Shown here: in pieces, positions 9,504 to 19,824 of the stretch
How positions within the stretch are numbered: position 1 is the stretch's first letter
Layout: each line of letters opens with the position of its first letter
Source: an uncultured cyanobacterium
GTDB taxonomy: Bacteria; Cyanobacteriota; Cyanobacteriia; Cyanobacteriales; Nostocaceae
Direction: 5' to 3'
DNA: 64,000 nt
NCBI GenBank assembly: GCA_903903925.1
Contig: CAIVAU010000078.1
Span: forward strand, 16,498 to 80,497
Notes under the pieces: model-generated
What the model was told of the DNA's origin: nothing
Seen by the model: the letters and a program-made list of their open reading frames with translations, nothing else
Databases searched by the model: none
Program-made: the position numbers and the translations under genes

Positions 9504-10289
9504 ATGACTCAACCATTGATTGAACTGAAAGGCGTTTCTAAGTCCTTTGATGGGAATAAAAAGATTTTAGATAATGTCGATTTGACAATTAACCGGGGAG
9601 AAGCAGTAGGAATTATTGGTCCTAGCGGTACTGGGAAATCAACAATTTTACGGATTATTGCTGGGTTAATGGCTCCCGATGCTGGAGAAATTTATGTAGA
9701 AGGGGAGCGCAGAAAGGGGTTAGTTGAAGATTATGGCAATCCCATTGGGATTGGAATGGTATTTCAACAGGCGGCGTTATTTGATTCATTGACAGTGGAG
9801 GAGAATGTGGGGTTTCTACTTTATCAACATTCAAACCTACCGCGATCCCGGATCAAAAAAATTGTGAATGAAAAATTGGAAATGGTCGGTCTGGCGGGGA
9901 CAAGCGATCGCTACCCGGCTGAACTTTCCGGGGGTATGCGAAAACGGGTCAGTTTTGCCCGCGCAATTATGGCTAACCCCGATAACCCTAAAGAAACACC
10001 AGAAGTTTTACTATACGATGAACCTACTGCCGGACTTGATCCTATTGCCTCAACGGTGATAGAGGATTTAATCCAGCAGTTGCATTGTACAACAGGAGTC
10101 TGTAATACCTATGCCATTGTCACCCACCAACATAGTACAATTCGTCGGACGGCTCACAGGGTTGTGTTCCTCTATGAGGGTAAAGTTCAATGGGAAGGTA
10201 GTGTCAACCAAGTTGATACTACAGACAATCCTCTAATTAGACAATTTATTAGTGGAAATGTACAAGGACCAATTCATGTGGTGGGCTAG
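9504..10289 (+). CDS. MlaF-like ABC transporter ATP-binding protein
   Basis: A 261-residue ABC ATPase with Walker A GPSGTGKST (about residue 40), Q-loop in GMVFQQAALFDSLTV, the signature LSGGMRKRVSFARA and Walker B VLLYDEPTAGLDP, then the switch histidine in IVTHQH. The GMRKR signature and the FDSLTVEENV Q-loop region are those of the MlaF/TGD3 group, which powers lipid movement between membranes. The MlaD/MCE gene follows after 66 bases, which supports the assignment. The permease MlaE is not encoded next to them and must lie elsewhere. In this organism the system probably handles outer-membrane or thylakoid/envelope lipids. Confidence 0.9.
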   Translation: MTQPLIELKGVSKSFDGNKKILDNVDLTINRGEAVGIIGPSGTGKSTILRIIAGLMAPDAGEIYVEGERRKGLVEDYGNPIGIGMVFQQAALFDSLTVEENVGFLLYQHSNLPRSRIKKIVNEKLEMVGLAGTSDRYPAELSGGMRKRVSFARAIMANPDNPKETPEVLLYDEPTAGLDPIASTVIEDLIQQLHCTTGVCNTYAIVTHQHSTIRRTAHRVVFLYEGKVQWEGSVNQVDTTDNPLIRQFISGNVQGPIHVVG

Positions 10290-10355
10290 GACAAATAGTT
10301 TTGGATTTTGCCAGTAATCAGATGAAATCTAAAATTCGTAGAGGAGTTGAAACCA

Positions 10356-11774
10356 ATGCTATCGCGAACATTTCGAGAAGGCTCTGTGGGGTTGTTACTC
10401 CTGCTGGGATTGGGAGTTTTTGGCGCTATCATCCTGTGGTTGAATAGATTCACTGGCAATCATAGGTCATACAAAGCCGTTGTGGAATTTGCCAATGCTA
10501 ACGGGATGCAAAAAGGTGCAGTTGTTCAGTATCGTGGTGTTAAGGTAGGCAATATTTCTGCTGTCCGACCAGGACCAAATAACGTTGAAGTAGAAATTGA
10601 AATTGCTAAACCTGACTTGATTATCCCTAGGGATGTGGCAGTTGAAGCTGATCAAAGCGGATTTATTGGCGGCGAAACCACTATCGAAATTACGCCAAAA
10701 ACGTCGTTATTGGCTGGAAGTACGATCGCTAAACCGTTAGACAAAAATTGCGATCCCCAAATCATTGTCTGCAATGGGTCTCGATTAAAAGGTCACATTG
10801 GTATTAGCACTGATGAACTTATTCGCTCCACTACTGAACTGACTACTCGATACAGCGATCCCAAATTTTATGCAAATGTCAATAAGGCTGTGGAAAACAC
10901 TGCGTTGGCAGCAGCTAATGCTGCTGAGTTGAGTCGCAGCTTCACTGTTTTAAGCAAGAGCTTACAAAAACAACTAAACAGCTTTTCCGCTACTAATAAT
11001 TCAGTTCAACAAGCAACAACTCAACTTAGTTCATCTAGTACCCGAACCCTAGATCAAATCACTGCTACAACAAGTCAATTTGGTACTACCGCAAAAGATG
11101 TTCGGTTAACCGTCAATCAAGCTAATAAGCTGATTAAAAACCTCGATAATCTGGTGACAAGCAACCAATCTTCTCTAGTTACCACCTTGAACAATGTCAC
11201 CCAAACCAGCGAAAAATTACGCTCGACTGTCAACAGCCTATCTCCTGCTGTGGATCGTGTTACTAAAGGAGAAGTACTCAAAAACCTAGAAACGCTCTCG
11301 GCAAATGCTGCACAGGCTTCTACTAATTTACGCAATGCCACAAATGCTCTCAACGATCCCAAAAATTTAATGGTCGTGCAGCAAACACTAGATTCTGCAC
11401 GAGTCACATTCCAAAATACCCAGAAAATCACTTCAGACTTGGATGAATTGACTGGTGATCCCACCTTTCGAGAAAATCTGCGACAACTTGTGAAGGGACT
11501 CAAAAGTTTAGTGTCTTCTACACAGCAAGTGCAGCAGCAAGTGCAGGTTGCTACTACTCTAGACTCGCTGAAAGCTGCCGTTGTTGATAGCGGCAATACT
11601 ACAATTAGCACATCTGGTGAAAACCAAACACAAATGACATTTAATCTTTCACCTAATGCTTTAAAGAGTGCGGAGAAACAGTCTCAACCAACCACAATTA
11701 TCTTTACTACCTCCTCATCCCAAGAAAACCTATTAAAGCAGTTAAGGGAATTACAAAGTAAAGTGAAGAATTAG
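10356..11774 (+). CDS. MlaD/MCE-domain lipid-transport protein
   Basis: A 472-residue substrate-binding subunit for the preceding ABC ATPase. It has one N-terminal membrane helix (VGLLLLLGLGVFGAIILWL), an MCE domain (about residues 40-125, with GAVVQYRGVKVGNI and GFIGGETTIEI), and a long Ser/Thr/Asn/Gln-rich helical tail with LxxLxxN-like periodicity to about residue 400. The tail resembles plant TGD2 and cyanobacterial homologues and may form a tube or multimerise. The ATG at 10356 follows GAGGAG by nine bases; a TTG at 10347 touches that ribosome site and is less likely. The protein would sit in the inner membrane with its MCE ring in the periplasm. Confidence 0.9.
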   Translation: MLSRTFREGSVGLLLLLGLGVFGAIILWLNRFTGNHRSYKAVVEFANANGMQKGAVVQYRGVKVGNISAVRPGPNNVEVEIEIAKPDLIIPRDVAVEADQSGFIGGETTIEITPKTSLLAGSTIAKPLDKNCDPQIIVCNGSRLKGHIGISTDELIRSTTELTTRYSDPKFYANVNKAVENTALAAANAAELSRSFTVLSKSLQKQLNSFSATNNSVQQATTQLSSSSTRTLDQITATTSQFGTTAKDVRLTVNQANKLIKNLDNLVTSNQSSLVTTLNNVTQTSEKLRSTVNSLSPAVDRVTKGEVLKNLETLSANAAQASTNLRNATNALNDPKNLMVVQQTLDSARVTFQNTQKITSDLDELTGDPTFRENLRQLVKGLKSLVSSTQQVQQQVQVATTLDSLKAAVVDSGNTTISTSGENQTQMTFNLSPNALKSAEKQSQPTTIIFTTSSSQENLLKQLRELQSKVKN

Positions 11775-11800
11775 GATATTCCTAACTCCTAACTCTTAAC

Positions 11801-12097
11801 CTAATTCCAATCTTCTTCTTCTTTTTTGCCACGACTTTTATAAATCCCACCAAGATTGTGAAGCTTACGAGTTTTCTCATGCAATTCTGCTTCGGTAAGA
11901 CCCCACTTTTGTAACACTTTATCTAAGTCTTGTTGGATATCTCTCGCGCCTGGAAATCCTTGATAACGAATCCGTATTCTAGCTAGTTCTGCTAAGTTAT
12001 AATCTGTCGCTTCTTGAGTCAATAAACTATTAACTAAAAGGCGATCGCGATTGTAAAGAGGATGCTGTTGATCTTTACTTCCTGATACTTCAGTCAT
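11801..12097 (-). CDS. DUF3288 family protein
   Basis: A 98-residue cyanobacterial protein of unknown function. The body reads KDQQHPLYNRDRLLVNSLL, then YNLAELARIRIRYQGFPGAR and a charged helix DLDKVLQKWGLTEAELHEK, which is the DUF3288 pattern. A longer frame opens at 12241 but its first 48 residues have no family character, so the ATG at 12097 is preferred. It is convergent with the MCE gene, with only 26 bases between their stops. No partner or pathway can be inferred from the context. Confidence 0.82.
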   Translation of the reverse strand: MTEVSGSKDQQHPLYNRDRLLVNSLLTQEATDYNLAELARIRIRYQGFPGARDIQQDLDKVLQKWGLTEAELHEKTRKLHNLGGIYKSRGKKEEEDWN

Positions 12098-12822
12098 CTT
12101 TGAAATTAAGCTTGTTTTAGTTGTTGAAAGGAATGATGCATGAGATGAGAGCTTCCTAGTCTGGTCAGGATATCTGAACCACAGCCGGAATTGATCGCTA
12201 CCAGGTAACCTTGTTATAGGTAGTGGTGGCTGTGTATCCATAGGGACTCAAGGCAAAGGTCACAGGCAAAATATGTTTATATATTTCTCATTTTTGAAAT
12301 TATTTTTGATGAAATTTCATTCCTAAAAACGAGATTGGCATATTTTCTTTAAGATTGACAACTATTTTATACGTTTTTTGTCGTAAAAATTCATATGAGT
12401 AATAAACAACAAACTTTTATAAAAATTAAGGGTTCTTACTTACTATGTAATCGGTTAGTTCAGGTCAGGCAAGTGGGGCTAATCAACCAGCCTGAAATAG
12501 GTATGGCAATCCCTAGGTTATGTTCACCAAGAAATAACCATGCTATTAAAGATACTATCTGCGTTGTACTGATTACTGATCAACCGTAAAATTTACGGAG
12601 TATGATGAAGTCATTCTAAAATCTGTCTACGGGGGAGTTTTGTCATCTGAGTCACTCACTGAATATAGACGGCAACTACACCTTCTACCTTACGGCTCTC
12701 CCCACTGCCGCTATACTTTAAATAAAGATACATTGTTTCTAAGAAAATAAGAAAAAAGTTCAGGTGATGGTGGATCTTAGAGATCGCCCAAAGCCCAAGC
12801 TGTAAGGGAGCAAGAACCCAAT
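12098..12822. other. Long leader region upstream of clpC
   Basis: No convincing gene. A 64-codon frame at 12395-12589 lacks family character and a clear ribosome site. The last 100 bases are AT-rich and include a possible -10 element TATACT near 12712 and the ribosome-binding purines AAGGGAG near 12803 ahead of clpC. The unusually long gap suggests a regulated or long-leader clpC promoter, though none can be pinned down by eye. Confidence 0.4.
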
Positions 12823-15285
12823 ATGTTTGAACACTTCACTTCCGAAGCAATTAAAGTAGTTATGCTCGCCCAGGAGGAAGCACGACGCCTGGGACACAAC
12901 TTCGTTGGGACTGAGCAAATTCTCCTAGGTTTGATGGGAGAAGGGACGGGGATTGCTGCCAAGGTACTGACAGACTTGGGCATTACCCTCAAAGATGCAC
13001 GCCGCGAGGTAGAAAGAATTATTGGTCGGGGATCTGGCTTTGTGCCAACAGAAATCCCTTTTACTCCTAAGGTGAAAAGTCTATTTGAGCAATCGTTTAA
13101 AGAAGCTCGCAGTTTAGGTCACAATTACATTGGGACTGAACACTTACTCTTAGGATTGACTGAAGCTGGTGAAGGCGTTGCTGCCAAAGTCCTGCAAAAT
13201 ATAGGGATTGAACTCCCGCAAGTCCGAACCTCAGTCATTCGTAGCTTAGGGGAAACTGCATCTGTTGGCGTTGGTAGCCGTGGTAGTCAGCAACGACGCA
13301 ATCAACCACTAACCATAGAAGAATTTGGTAGAAATCTGACCAAATTAGCAGTAGAAGGCAAGCTTGACCCTGTAGTCGGTCGTGAGAAGGAAATAGAGCG
13401 TACAATCCAGATTCTTGGTCGCCGGACGAAGAATAACCCAGTCTTGATTGGGGAACCAGGGGTGGGTAAAACAGCGATCGCTGAAGGTCTAGCGCAACGC
13501 ATTATCAACCAAGATATCCCCGATATTTTACAAGACAAGCAAGTCATCAGCCTCGATATGGGGTCTGTGGTGGCAGGGACTCGCTTTCGCGGCGATTTTG
13601 AAGAACGCCTCAAGAAAATCATGGAAGAAATCCGCTCTGAGGGGAATATCATCCTAGTGATAGATGAAATTCACACCTTGGTAGGTGCTGGTGGCACTGA
13701 AGGTGGTATGGATGCAGCCAACATCCTCAAGCCAGCATTAGCACGGGGTGATCTTCAGTGCATCGGCGCAACCACTCTTGACGAGTATCGTCAGCACATT
13801 GAGCGAGATGCAGCCTTAGAGCGTCGTTTCCAACCAATTATGGTAGGAGAACCCTCGGTAGAAGAAACAATTCAGATTCTACAGGGCTTACGCTCCGCTT
13901 ACGAGCAGCACCACAAAGTGAATATATCTGATGCTGCACTTGTTGCAGCCGCTAATTTGTCAGACCGCTACATCAGCGATCGCTTCTTGCCGGATAAAGC
14001 TATCGACTTGATTGATGAAGCTGGTTCTCGCGTCCGTTTACGGAGTTCTCTGGTTTCTACAAATCGGGAATTAAAGCGTGAACTGCTACAAGTCAATAAA
14101 GCCAAACAAGAAGCTGTCAGAACACAGGATTTTGACAAGGCTGGACGACAGCGCGATCGCGAATTGGAACTGGAAACACAACTGCGAGGGGAAACAGCAC
14201 AAACCGACAACGCTGTCAATAGCCCCATCGTTGATGAGGAAGATATCGCTCAAATCGTCGCCTCGTGGACTGGTGTGCCAGTTAACAAGCTGACTGAATC
14301 TGAGTCTGAGTTACTCCTACACCTAGAAGACACTCTCCATCAGCGTCTGATTGGTCAAGAACAAGCAGTCACTGCTGTTTCCAAAGCCATCCGTCGCGCC
14401 CGCGTTGGGTTAAAGAACCCTAATCGTCCTATAGCGAGCTTTATCTTCTCCGGGCCTACTGGAGTCGGTAAAACGGAATTGGCGAAAGCCTTGGCTTCCT
14501 ACTTCTTCGGTTCCGAAGAAGCAATGATTCGCCTAGACATGTCCGAATTCATGGAACGCCACACCGTCTCCAAACTGATTGGTTCGCCTCCTGGTTATGT
14601 AGGATACGACGAAGGTGGACAACTTACCGAAGCAGTGCGGCGCAAACCATACACAGTGGTGCTGTTCGATGAAATCGAGAAAGCACACCCTGATGTATTC
14701 AATATGCTGCTGCAAATCTTGGATGACGGTCGCCTAACTGATGCCAAAGGTCGGGTAGTGGACTTCAAGAACACGCTGTTAATTATGACTTCCAACATCG
14801 GTTCTAAGGTGATTGAGAAAGGTGGTGGCGGTCTAGGCTTCCAGTTTAATGAAAACGAAGCTGAGGCTAGTTACAACCGTATCCGTACACTGGTAAACGA
14901 GGAACTAAAAGCTTACTTCCGTCCAGAGTTCCTGAACCGGATCGATGACATGATCGTCTTCACCCAGTTGAAGAAGGATGAAATCAAGCAAATTGCTGAT
15001 ATCATGCTACGGGAAGTCTTTGGTCGCCTAGGTGAAAAGGGAATCATCTTAGAAGTGACCGAAAGCTTCAAAGAGCGGGTAGTACAAGAGGGTTATAACC
15101 CCAGCTACGGTGCTAGACCACTGCGTCGGGCGATCGTGCGTCTGTTAGAAGATTCTTTGGCGGAAGCTATGCTGTCTGGTCAAATCACCGAAGGCGATAC
15201 CGCGATCGTTGATGTTGACGATGATGGTCAGGTAGTCGTACGTAAGTCAGAGGAACGAGAGTTGTTACTCGCGAATGTCGGATAA
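12823..15285 (+). CDS. clpC: ATP-dependent Clp protease ATPase subunit ClpC
   Basis: An 820-residue AAA+ unfoldase that feeds proteins to ClpP, essential in cyanobacteria and chloroplasts. Two Clp-N repeats (residues 1-150, opening [20 protein letters not shown]) precede AAA domain 1 with Walker A GEPGVGKT near 208 and Walker B VIDEIH, a middle UVR-type coiled region near 415-455, and AAA domain 2 with GPTGVGKT near 543, followed by the C-terminal D2-small domain. The length and the short middle domain identify ClpC rather than ClpB. It stands alone in its transcription unit and ends in two hairpins. Confidence 0.97.
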   Translation: MFEHFTSEAIKVVMLAQEEARRLGHNFVGTEQILLGLMGEGTGIAAKVLTDLGITLKDARREVERIIGRGSGFVPTEIPFTPKVKSLFEQSFKEARSLGHNYIGTEHLLLGLTEAGEGVAAKVLQNIGIELPQVRTSVIRSLGETASVGVGSRGSQQRRNQPLTIEEFGRNLTKLAVEGKLDPVVGREKEIERTIQILGRRTKNNPVLIGEPGVGKTAIAEGLAQRIINQDIPDILQDKQVISLDMGSVVAGTRFRGDFEERLKKIMEEIRSEGNIILVIDEIHTLVGAGGTEGGMDAANILKPALARGDLQCIGATTLDEYRQHIERDAALERRFQPIMVGEPSVEETIQILQGLRSAYEQHHKVNISDAALVAAANLSDRYISDRFLPDKAIDLIDEAGSRVRLRSSLVSTNRELKRELLQVNKAKQEAVRTQDFDKAGRQRDRELELETQLRGETAQTDNAVNSPIVDEEDIAQIVASWTGVPVNKLTESESELLLHLEDTLHQRLIGQEQAVTAVSKAIRRARVGLKNPNRPIASFIFSGPTGVGKTELAKALASYFFGSEEAMIRLDMSEFMERHTVSKLIGSPPGYVGYDEGGQLTEAVRRKPYTVVLFDEIEKAHPDVFNMLLQILDDGRLTDAKGRVVDFKNTLLIMTSNIGSKVIEKGGGGLGFQFNENEAEASYNRIRTLVNEELKAYFRPEFLNRIDDMIVFTQLKKDEIKQIADIMLREVFGRLGEKGIILEVTESFKERVVQEGYNPSYGARPLRRAIVRLLEDSLAEAMLSGQITEGDTAIVDVDDDGQVVVRKSEERELLLANVG

Positions 15286-15298
15286 AAGTTATACCATC

Positions 15299-15332
15299 AC
15301 TCCTAACCCCCTTTAACAGGGGAGTTAGGAGT
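15299..15332 (+). terminator. Stem-loop just after clpC
   Basis: ACTCCTAACCCCC and GGGGAGTTAGGAGT form a long GC-containing stem eight or so bases beyond the clpC stop region. It is a strong hairpin but is followed by GTTTC rather than a pure T tract, so it may stabilise the message as well as end it. The arms also resemble the ACTCCTA heptamer repeats of this genome. Confidence 0.65.
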
Positions 15333-15377
15333 TTCACCTCTGGTAAAAATTAGGTGAAATCGGGTGAGTAATCGTTT

Positions 15378-15406
15378 TCTCCTAGTAGAAATACTAGGAG
15401 ATTTTT
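15378..15406. terminator. Rho-independent terminator shared by clpC and the convergent gene
   Basis: TCTCCTAGTA and TACTAGGAGA form a perfect ten-base stem closed by a GAAA loop, followed by TTTT. It lies between the convergent clpC and the gene at 15431-15937 and could stop transcription from both sides. Confidence 0.85.
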
Positions 15407-15430
15407 GATTTAATTAGTGATAAAACTTGT

Positions 15431-15937
15431 TCAATAACCAATTATTAGTATGCCTGCTAATGGCAGGATAATTCTGTTGCTTGCATACAAAATTTCCAAA
15501 TAATTACAGACTTTCTTAAAATCATCCTTACGACGATAATGATTTCTAACTGCAATAACCAAATATTCGACTTCCCGCATCATGCTAGCTTTAAAAATAT
15601 CCTTTAAAAACTGATTATTATCAACTGCTCTACCTGCTTCTACCTCTAGAACTACCTTACCATCTGAACTTAGAGCATCTGGTTCAAAATATTTTTCCTC
15701 TTCACTATTTAATGTAAATACAACTTGTACACGAATTTTATGTTCTTTCCTTTTCCCTTGTTCAACCATCATATCTGCTTTTATCAGATAGGGTTGCAGT
15801 AGCCGCAAAACTTCATCACTACGAAGGTTATTATTCTCAGAATTAATTAGAGCTTCTACTTGAAAAAAACATTGTAAAATATTACTTAGTTGGTAATTGA
15901 CTTCAATATTTTGAGGAAAAAACTTACACTTAAGCAT
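15431..15937 (-). CDS. Conserved protein with PD-(D/E)xK nuclease-like signature
   Basis: A 168-residue soluble protein that I cannot name. Residues 84-102 read as a candidate PD-(D/E)xK active site: the Pro-Asp at 86-87, then a beta strand (KVVLEVEAG) with Glu98-x-Glu100, i.e. the ExE variant seen in BamHI/BglII-like enzymes. Helices after it (FLKDIFKASMMREVEYLVIAV) fit the fold. The C-terminus ends in a hydrophobic strand LAGILIIGY. No methyltransferase is nearby, so it is not an obvious restriction enzyme; a solitary housekeeping or defence nuclease-fold protein is possible. The fold call is inference from motif spacing. It is convergent with clpC. Confidence 0.6.
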   Translation of the reverse strand: MLKCKFFPQNIEVNYQLSNILQCFFQVEALINSENNNLRSDEVLRLLQPYLIKADMMVEQGKRKEHKIRVQVVFTLNSEEEKYFEPDALSSDGKVVLEVEAGRAVDNNQFLKDIFKASMMREVEYLVIAVRNHYRRKDDFKKVCNYLEILYASNRIILPLAGILIIGY

Positions 15938-16401
15938 CTGGTGAATTAATAAATCTCAGAACTTATGTTTGTATAGTTCCCTGAATTTATGCAGAAGTAA
16001 TAGTTTTAGGTTAAAATTTACGAACTCATGTGAGATGATTGATGAAGTGCTGTTACGTAGAAGCAGAAAAGACACCGCCCGAACTAATGACAGAGAAAGA
16101 TTAACTTTGGCTGCTATTGCCAAAGCAAAGAACTACCCATGACTCATTAATGATGCAAGGCAAATTCTATCGCTAATAAATTAAGCCATGTTGCGCTCAT
16201 TTAAACTCAAGAACTTACGATAGGGAAAACTTGGCAATCTCTGAAGAAATGAATTTGGAGATGCGCTAATGTCTAGCAAACCAACGCAAATCTCCAAGTG
16301 GGAGAAGCAGCAAAAGCTGGCTACTTGCCGTGGGATAGCCCTGCATTTGATAGTATAAAGCAATTCTTGCAAGCTCTATAAACCCCACTTTTCCGCAAAA
16401 T
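15938..16401. other. Gene-free stretch with short coding-like remnants
   Basis: No intact gene. A 35-codon frame from 16036 and a 30-codon stretch ending at the TAA near 16381 (ending GYLPWDSPAFDSIKQFLQAL) look protein-like but lack starts or length. They may be relics of lost genes. Nothing else is recognised. Confidence 0.35.
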
Positions 16402-17505
16402 CTATTGCGAAGCTGACTCCTTTGTTAACACCTCTAATACTTCTTCATCCCCAACAGGATTATCACTATCACCAGAGACACAAGCCCAACTATCTAAGGC
16501 GTCTTTAATAAAAGCAGCTACAGGTACAGCAATAATCAATCCTAACACTCCGCCAACGTAGGTTCCTACTAATAGGGAAATGATCACCCATATTGGTCTG
16601 ATTCCTGTAAAACTACCCAAGAGTCGGGGTGCGATCGCCTGGTCAATGACTTGATCAATAACAACAGCAGCAGCTAAAACCTTGACTGCTAGCCAAAAAT
16701 CGTGTGACGCTGTGATTAAAATTATGATAGCAAGACTCACTACATCCCCGAACGGAACTAAGCTCATAATTCCAATTCCCAAACCGAGAAGTAAAGCAAA
16801 CTGGACTTTGAGAACTAAAAACATTAATGTTTGTGAGACTCCCATCAGCAAAGCCAAAGCTATCTGACCAATCAAGTAATTTTGGAAATTTCGCTGAAGT
16901 GACTGCTGTGCCTGCTGACCAAAACTCCAACGTAACTTTTTAAATATACCCTGCCAAAGATTCTCGCCATCTAATAAAAAATAAAAAGTCAGCACGACTG
17001 TGATTAACGTTTCAGAAATACTATCAATAGTCTCTAACAGTAGACCAAAAAGTTTATCGGTAAGACCCCCAAATTCGTTAGGTAAGCGATTTGTTACTTG
17101 AGAAACTATCTGCCTTAAATTGACCTTTAATCCGTGGCTAACAGCCCAATCATTAGCAATCTGGAGTTTTTGCTCACTAGAATCAACCCATTGGGGAAGT
17201 AGTTTAGCCATCTCATGAAACTGCTGCAAAATAATAGGTACTAAGGTAATACCCAAAGCAATGATCATCAATACAGTTGAGATAAAAACTAATGCTACTG
17301 CGTAGTTTCGGTTAACCCCACGCTGCTGTAAAATTGAAACAGGGTAATTCAAAATGAAGGCAAGTAAAGTTGCCACGATAAAAATTGAAACTAGGGGTTG
17401 AAAATATTGCAAAAGGCGAAATGCTAGCAACCCATTGAGAAAAACTAAAGGAAACAGCAGTGTCAGAATTAACCATTGAAGTAGTTTCTGAAGAGAAAAT
17501 GTCAC
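16402..17505 (-). CDS. AI-2E family transporter (PerM-like)
   Basis: A 367-residue polytopic membrane protein of the AI-2E/PerM family with about seven to eight helices. The central amphipathic domain (LLPQWVDSSEQKLQ to LRQIVSQV) separates the N-terminal helices from a C-terminal bundle with GIGIMSLVPFGDVV, DQVIDQAIAPRLLGS and PIWVIISLLVGTYVGGVLGLIIAVPVAAF, all characteristic. Members move signalling molecules or act as Na+(Li+)/H+ antiporters; the substrate here is unknown. It appears monocistronic. A second, distantly related copy lies at 31169-32230. Confidence 0.9.
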   Translation of the reverse strand: MTFSLQKLLQWLILTLLFPLVFLNGLLAFRLLQYFQPLVSIFIVATLLAFILNYPVSILQQRGVNRNYAVALVFISTVLMIIALGITLVPIILQQFHEMAKLLPQWVDSSEQKLQIANDWAVSHGLKVNLRQIVSQVTNRLPNEFGGLTDKLFGLLLETIDSISETLITVVLTFYFLLDGENLWQGIFKKLRWSFGQQAQQSLQRNFQNYLIGQIALALLMGVSQTLMFLVLKVQFALLLGLGIGIMSLVPFGDVVSLAIIILITASHDFWLAVKVLAAAVVIDQVIDQAIAPRLLGSFTGIRPIWVIISLLVGTYVGGVLGLIIAVPVAAFIKDALDSWACVSGDSDNPVGDEEVLEVLTKESASQ

Positions 17506-17720
17506 TCGCTTCGCTCCAATTCAAAATTATAAATTAAAAATTCAAAGTTAACACCTAGGACTGAAGTCGTGGGCTGAGAATTTTAAAGTCTCAAATCATA
17601 CTCCCTAAATCTCTCTAACTCATATCCCGAATTTCTCACTCCTTGTGTGGGGAGTGTGGGAGGTAAGGAAGGGAAAGAAAGGAAGGCATTAATCCCGACA
17701 CTCCCCACACTCTCTAGATT

Positions 17721-17750
17721 TCTCTGTGACCTCTGCGCCTCTGCGGTTAA
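17721..17750. repeat. Dispersed CTCTGCG/GCGGTTAA repeat half
   Basis: The 30 bases ending in CTCTGCGCCTCTGCGGTTAA match one arm of the hairpin element at 46135-46322, and occur here without the second arm. It lies just downstream of the pyrF-pyrE stop (on the other strand). Confidence 0.6.
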
Positions 17751-17758
17751 TTAGATAG

Positions 17759-19219
17759 TTAACCTAAAGCGCGAGAAGGGAGTATCTCCGTGAAAGCATT
17801 GAATTGCTCTTCATTAATCCGCCCTGCTTGATACAGAGTTTCTATAATTTCCGAAACTCCCAAAACTGAATGAGCCTGATAACCATTTTCTCGTAACCGA
17901 TCTTTCACACCTTTTTCATGGTCAATCAGCACCACAATGTCATCAACATTTAATCCTGCAGATTTCAACTTTTCTGCTCCTTCCATCGCACTTTTACCAC
18001 TGATCAGAATATCATCAACGACCACAACTTTTTCACCAGGATTAAAATTTCCCTCAATCAGTTTCCTTGTTCCATGTGCCTTCACTTCTTTTCGAGGGAA
18101 AATCATTGGACAATGAAGACGCAATGATAAACCAGTCGCAGTAGGCAAAGAACCGTAGGGAATACCTGCTATCCGATCAAACTTAAGGGTTTGCAAAATA
18201 TCCTCATAGGCGCTGAGAACATGATTAAAAATTTGGGGAGTGGAAATAATTTTGCGTAAGTCGATGTAATAAGGAAATGTCGCTCCTGAGGCTTGGACAA
18301 ATTCGCCAAACATAATACAGCCAATATCATAAAGCTGTAAAATTAATTCCTGATAGGGGTGCTGATTTAAAAAACAAACATCAGGTAACCACACAGAACA
18401 ACTAGAAGCATCACGGATAATTTCATCTCTTACTTGATTAACTTCTTCTTGCAAAGACTGGACTTGCTTTGATAAATCTGACTGTGCTAAAATATCTTGA
18501 GGAACAGGAATCAAGAGGCCATCACCGTTTGCAGTTAGACCAGCTGATAATATTTTGCTAAGATTGCTGCCTTCTGCCCAGATGCTACGAGCCATGATCA
18601 TTCGCTCAGGAGCAACTGTGCGAATACGCGCCAAAATATCGGGTTTTGTCGTTCCTACTTCCAAACCTAACTGTTCTGGAGTTCCCCAATTCCTTGATTC
18701 CTTTGCCACCTGCAAATAAAGAGGTAATTCGTTTGGATTGGTAGGATATTGCTGGAAAGTTACGGCGGCAGGATTAGATGTACAGCACAAAACAAACACT
18801 GCCTTTTCAGGGTATACTAAGAATGGAACTACTTGGTCTTGTCCCGCGTAAGGGTTCAAGGTAATTGCATCCACGCCCCATTCTGTAAACACAGTACGGG
18901 CGAAGACAGTACTTGTGTTTAAGTCACTGTGTTTGGCATCCAAAATAATCGGGATGTGGGCGGGGATAGTTGTGAGCGTTTGGTATAGTAGTTCTAACCC
19001 TGGAATGCCCAAAGCCTCGTAAAAGCCAAGTGTAGGCTTATAGGCACAAACTTTATCAGATGTTTCGGAAATTATAAATTGTAACCAATCCCACAAAGCA
19101 GCGATCATGTCAGAAGATGCGTAGCGGAGGGGCATCATCTCAGGATTGGGATCGAGTCCGACAAATAGTAAGCTTTGATTTTGGGCGATCGCCCCATTCA
19201 ATTTATCAAAAAAGTTCAT
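17759..19219 (-). CDS. Bifunctional OMP decarboxylase / orotate phosphoribosyltransferase
   Basis: A 486-residue fusion of the last two enzymes of UMP synthesis. The N-terminal half (to about 285) is a PyrF of the mycobacterial-like type: LFVGLDPNPEMMP, then the catalytic DAKHSDLN with Asp94, Lys96 and Asp99. The C-terminal half is PyrE, with the PRPP-binding loop VVVVDDILISGKS at 398-410 and the preceding basic stretch FPRKEVKAHGT. The order PyrF-PyrE is the reverse of the plant/animal UMP synthase. The ATG at 19219 is chosen over a frame open from 19282 because the enzyme fold begins there. Channelling of the toxic intermediate OMP is a plausible benefit. Confidence 0.93.
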   Translation of the reverse strand: MNFFDKLNGAIAQNQSLLFVGLDPNPEMMPLRYASSDMIAALWDWLQFIISETSDKVCAYKPTLGFYEALGIPGLELLYQTLTTIPAHIPIILDAKHSDLNTSTVFARTVFTEWGVDAITLNPYAGQDQVVPFLVYPEKAVFVLCCTSNPAAVTFQQYPTNPNELPLYLQVAKESRNWGTPEQLGLEVGTTKPDILARIRTVAPERMIMARSIWAEGSNLSKILSAGLTANGDGLLIPVPQDILAQSDLSKQVQSLQEEVNQVRDEIIRDASSCSVWLPDVCFLNQHPYQELILQLYDIGCIMFGEFVQASGATFPYYIDLRKIISTPQIFNHVLSAYEDILQTLKFDRIAGIPYGSLPTATGLSLRLHCPMIFPRKEVKAHGTRKLIEGNFNPGEKVVVVDDILISGKSAMEGAEKLKSAGLNVDDIVVLIDHEKGVKDRLRENGYQAHSVLGVSEIIETLYQAGRINEEQFNAFTEILPSRALG

Positions 19220-19824
19220 AGTTACTTTGAAAAAAAGACTTATTAAACGAGTCACAACAGATTGCAAGTAACTGAAGCACAATGCCTTGGTCTAAAAGCT
19301 AGACACAAAGCTTTTTTACTTCTGACTTCTGACTCCTGAATTCTGCTTGTAATACCGTTATCATCTTACGATCTTTTAGTTCAAAGGAGTTAAAAGCCAG
19401 AATTTACAGAACTCCTGACTGCTAGCCTCCTTCTAACTCCTTATCCATGAACGTTCTTGGCATGCGCTGAACTTATATCGTAAATATTGATACTTTTTTT
19501 ATAGCTTTTTTACTTAAAACTAACTCTTCGCCAAATCGATAGAAGTTACATTATGATCGGTTCTTTAATCCAATCACTAAATCAGGCATCAACTATGATG
19601 AGCATCTTGCGGATTAGTCACTTAATTTTTGCTCTCGGTCTAAAATACTATCTATTAATATTTATTCACAAAAAATATTATTTTCTCAGTACCAGTCCGA
19701 AAATATCTTCAATGTTATTTTTAAGCAAAGGGATAATAAAATTTGGGGGAATAATAAGCTATAAAAATAAGATTATGAGTATACATATCAGTGCTAGATA
19801 AATGCTATCATAATATGGTGTTAC
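19220..19824. other. Gene-free gap between pyrF-pyrE and the hybrid kinase
   Basis: No supported gene. ACTTCTGACTCCTGA-type heptamers occur near 19318-19345 and again near 19410. An 82-codon frame at 19553-19801 is strongly AT-driven (Ile, Lys, Tyr-rich) and not convincing. The final 200 bases are very AT-rich and probably hold the kinase promoter. Confidence 0.4.

Noticed and set aside
12395..12589. 64-codon frame upstream of clpC
   Set aside because: No conserved pattern and no clear ribosome site; probably a chance frame in the leader region.
19553..19801. 82-codon frame before the hybrid kinase
   Set aside because: It is AT-driven, rich in Ile, Lys and Tyr, and has no visible ribosome site or family character.
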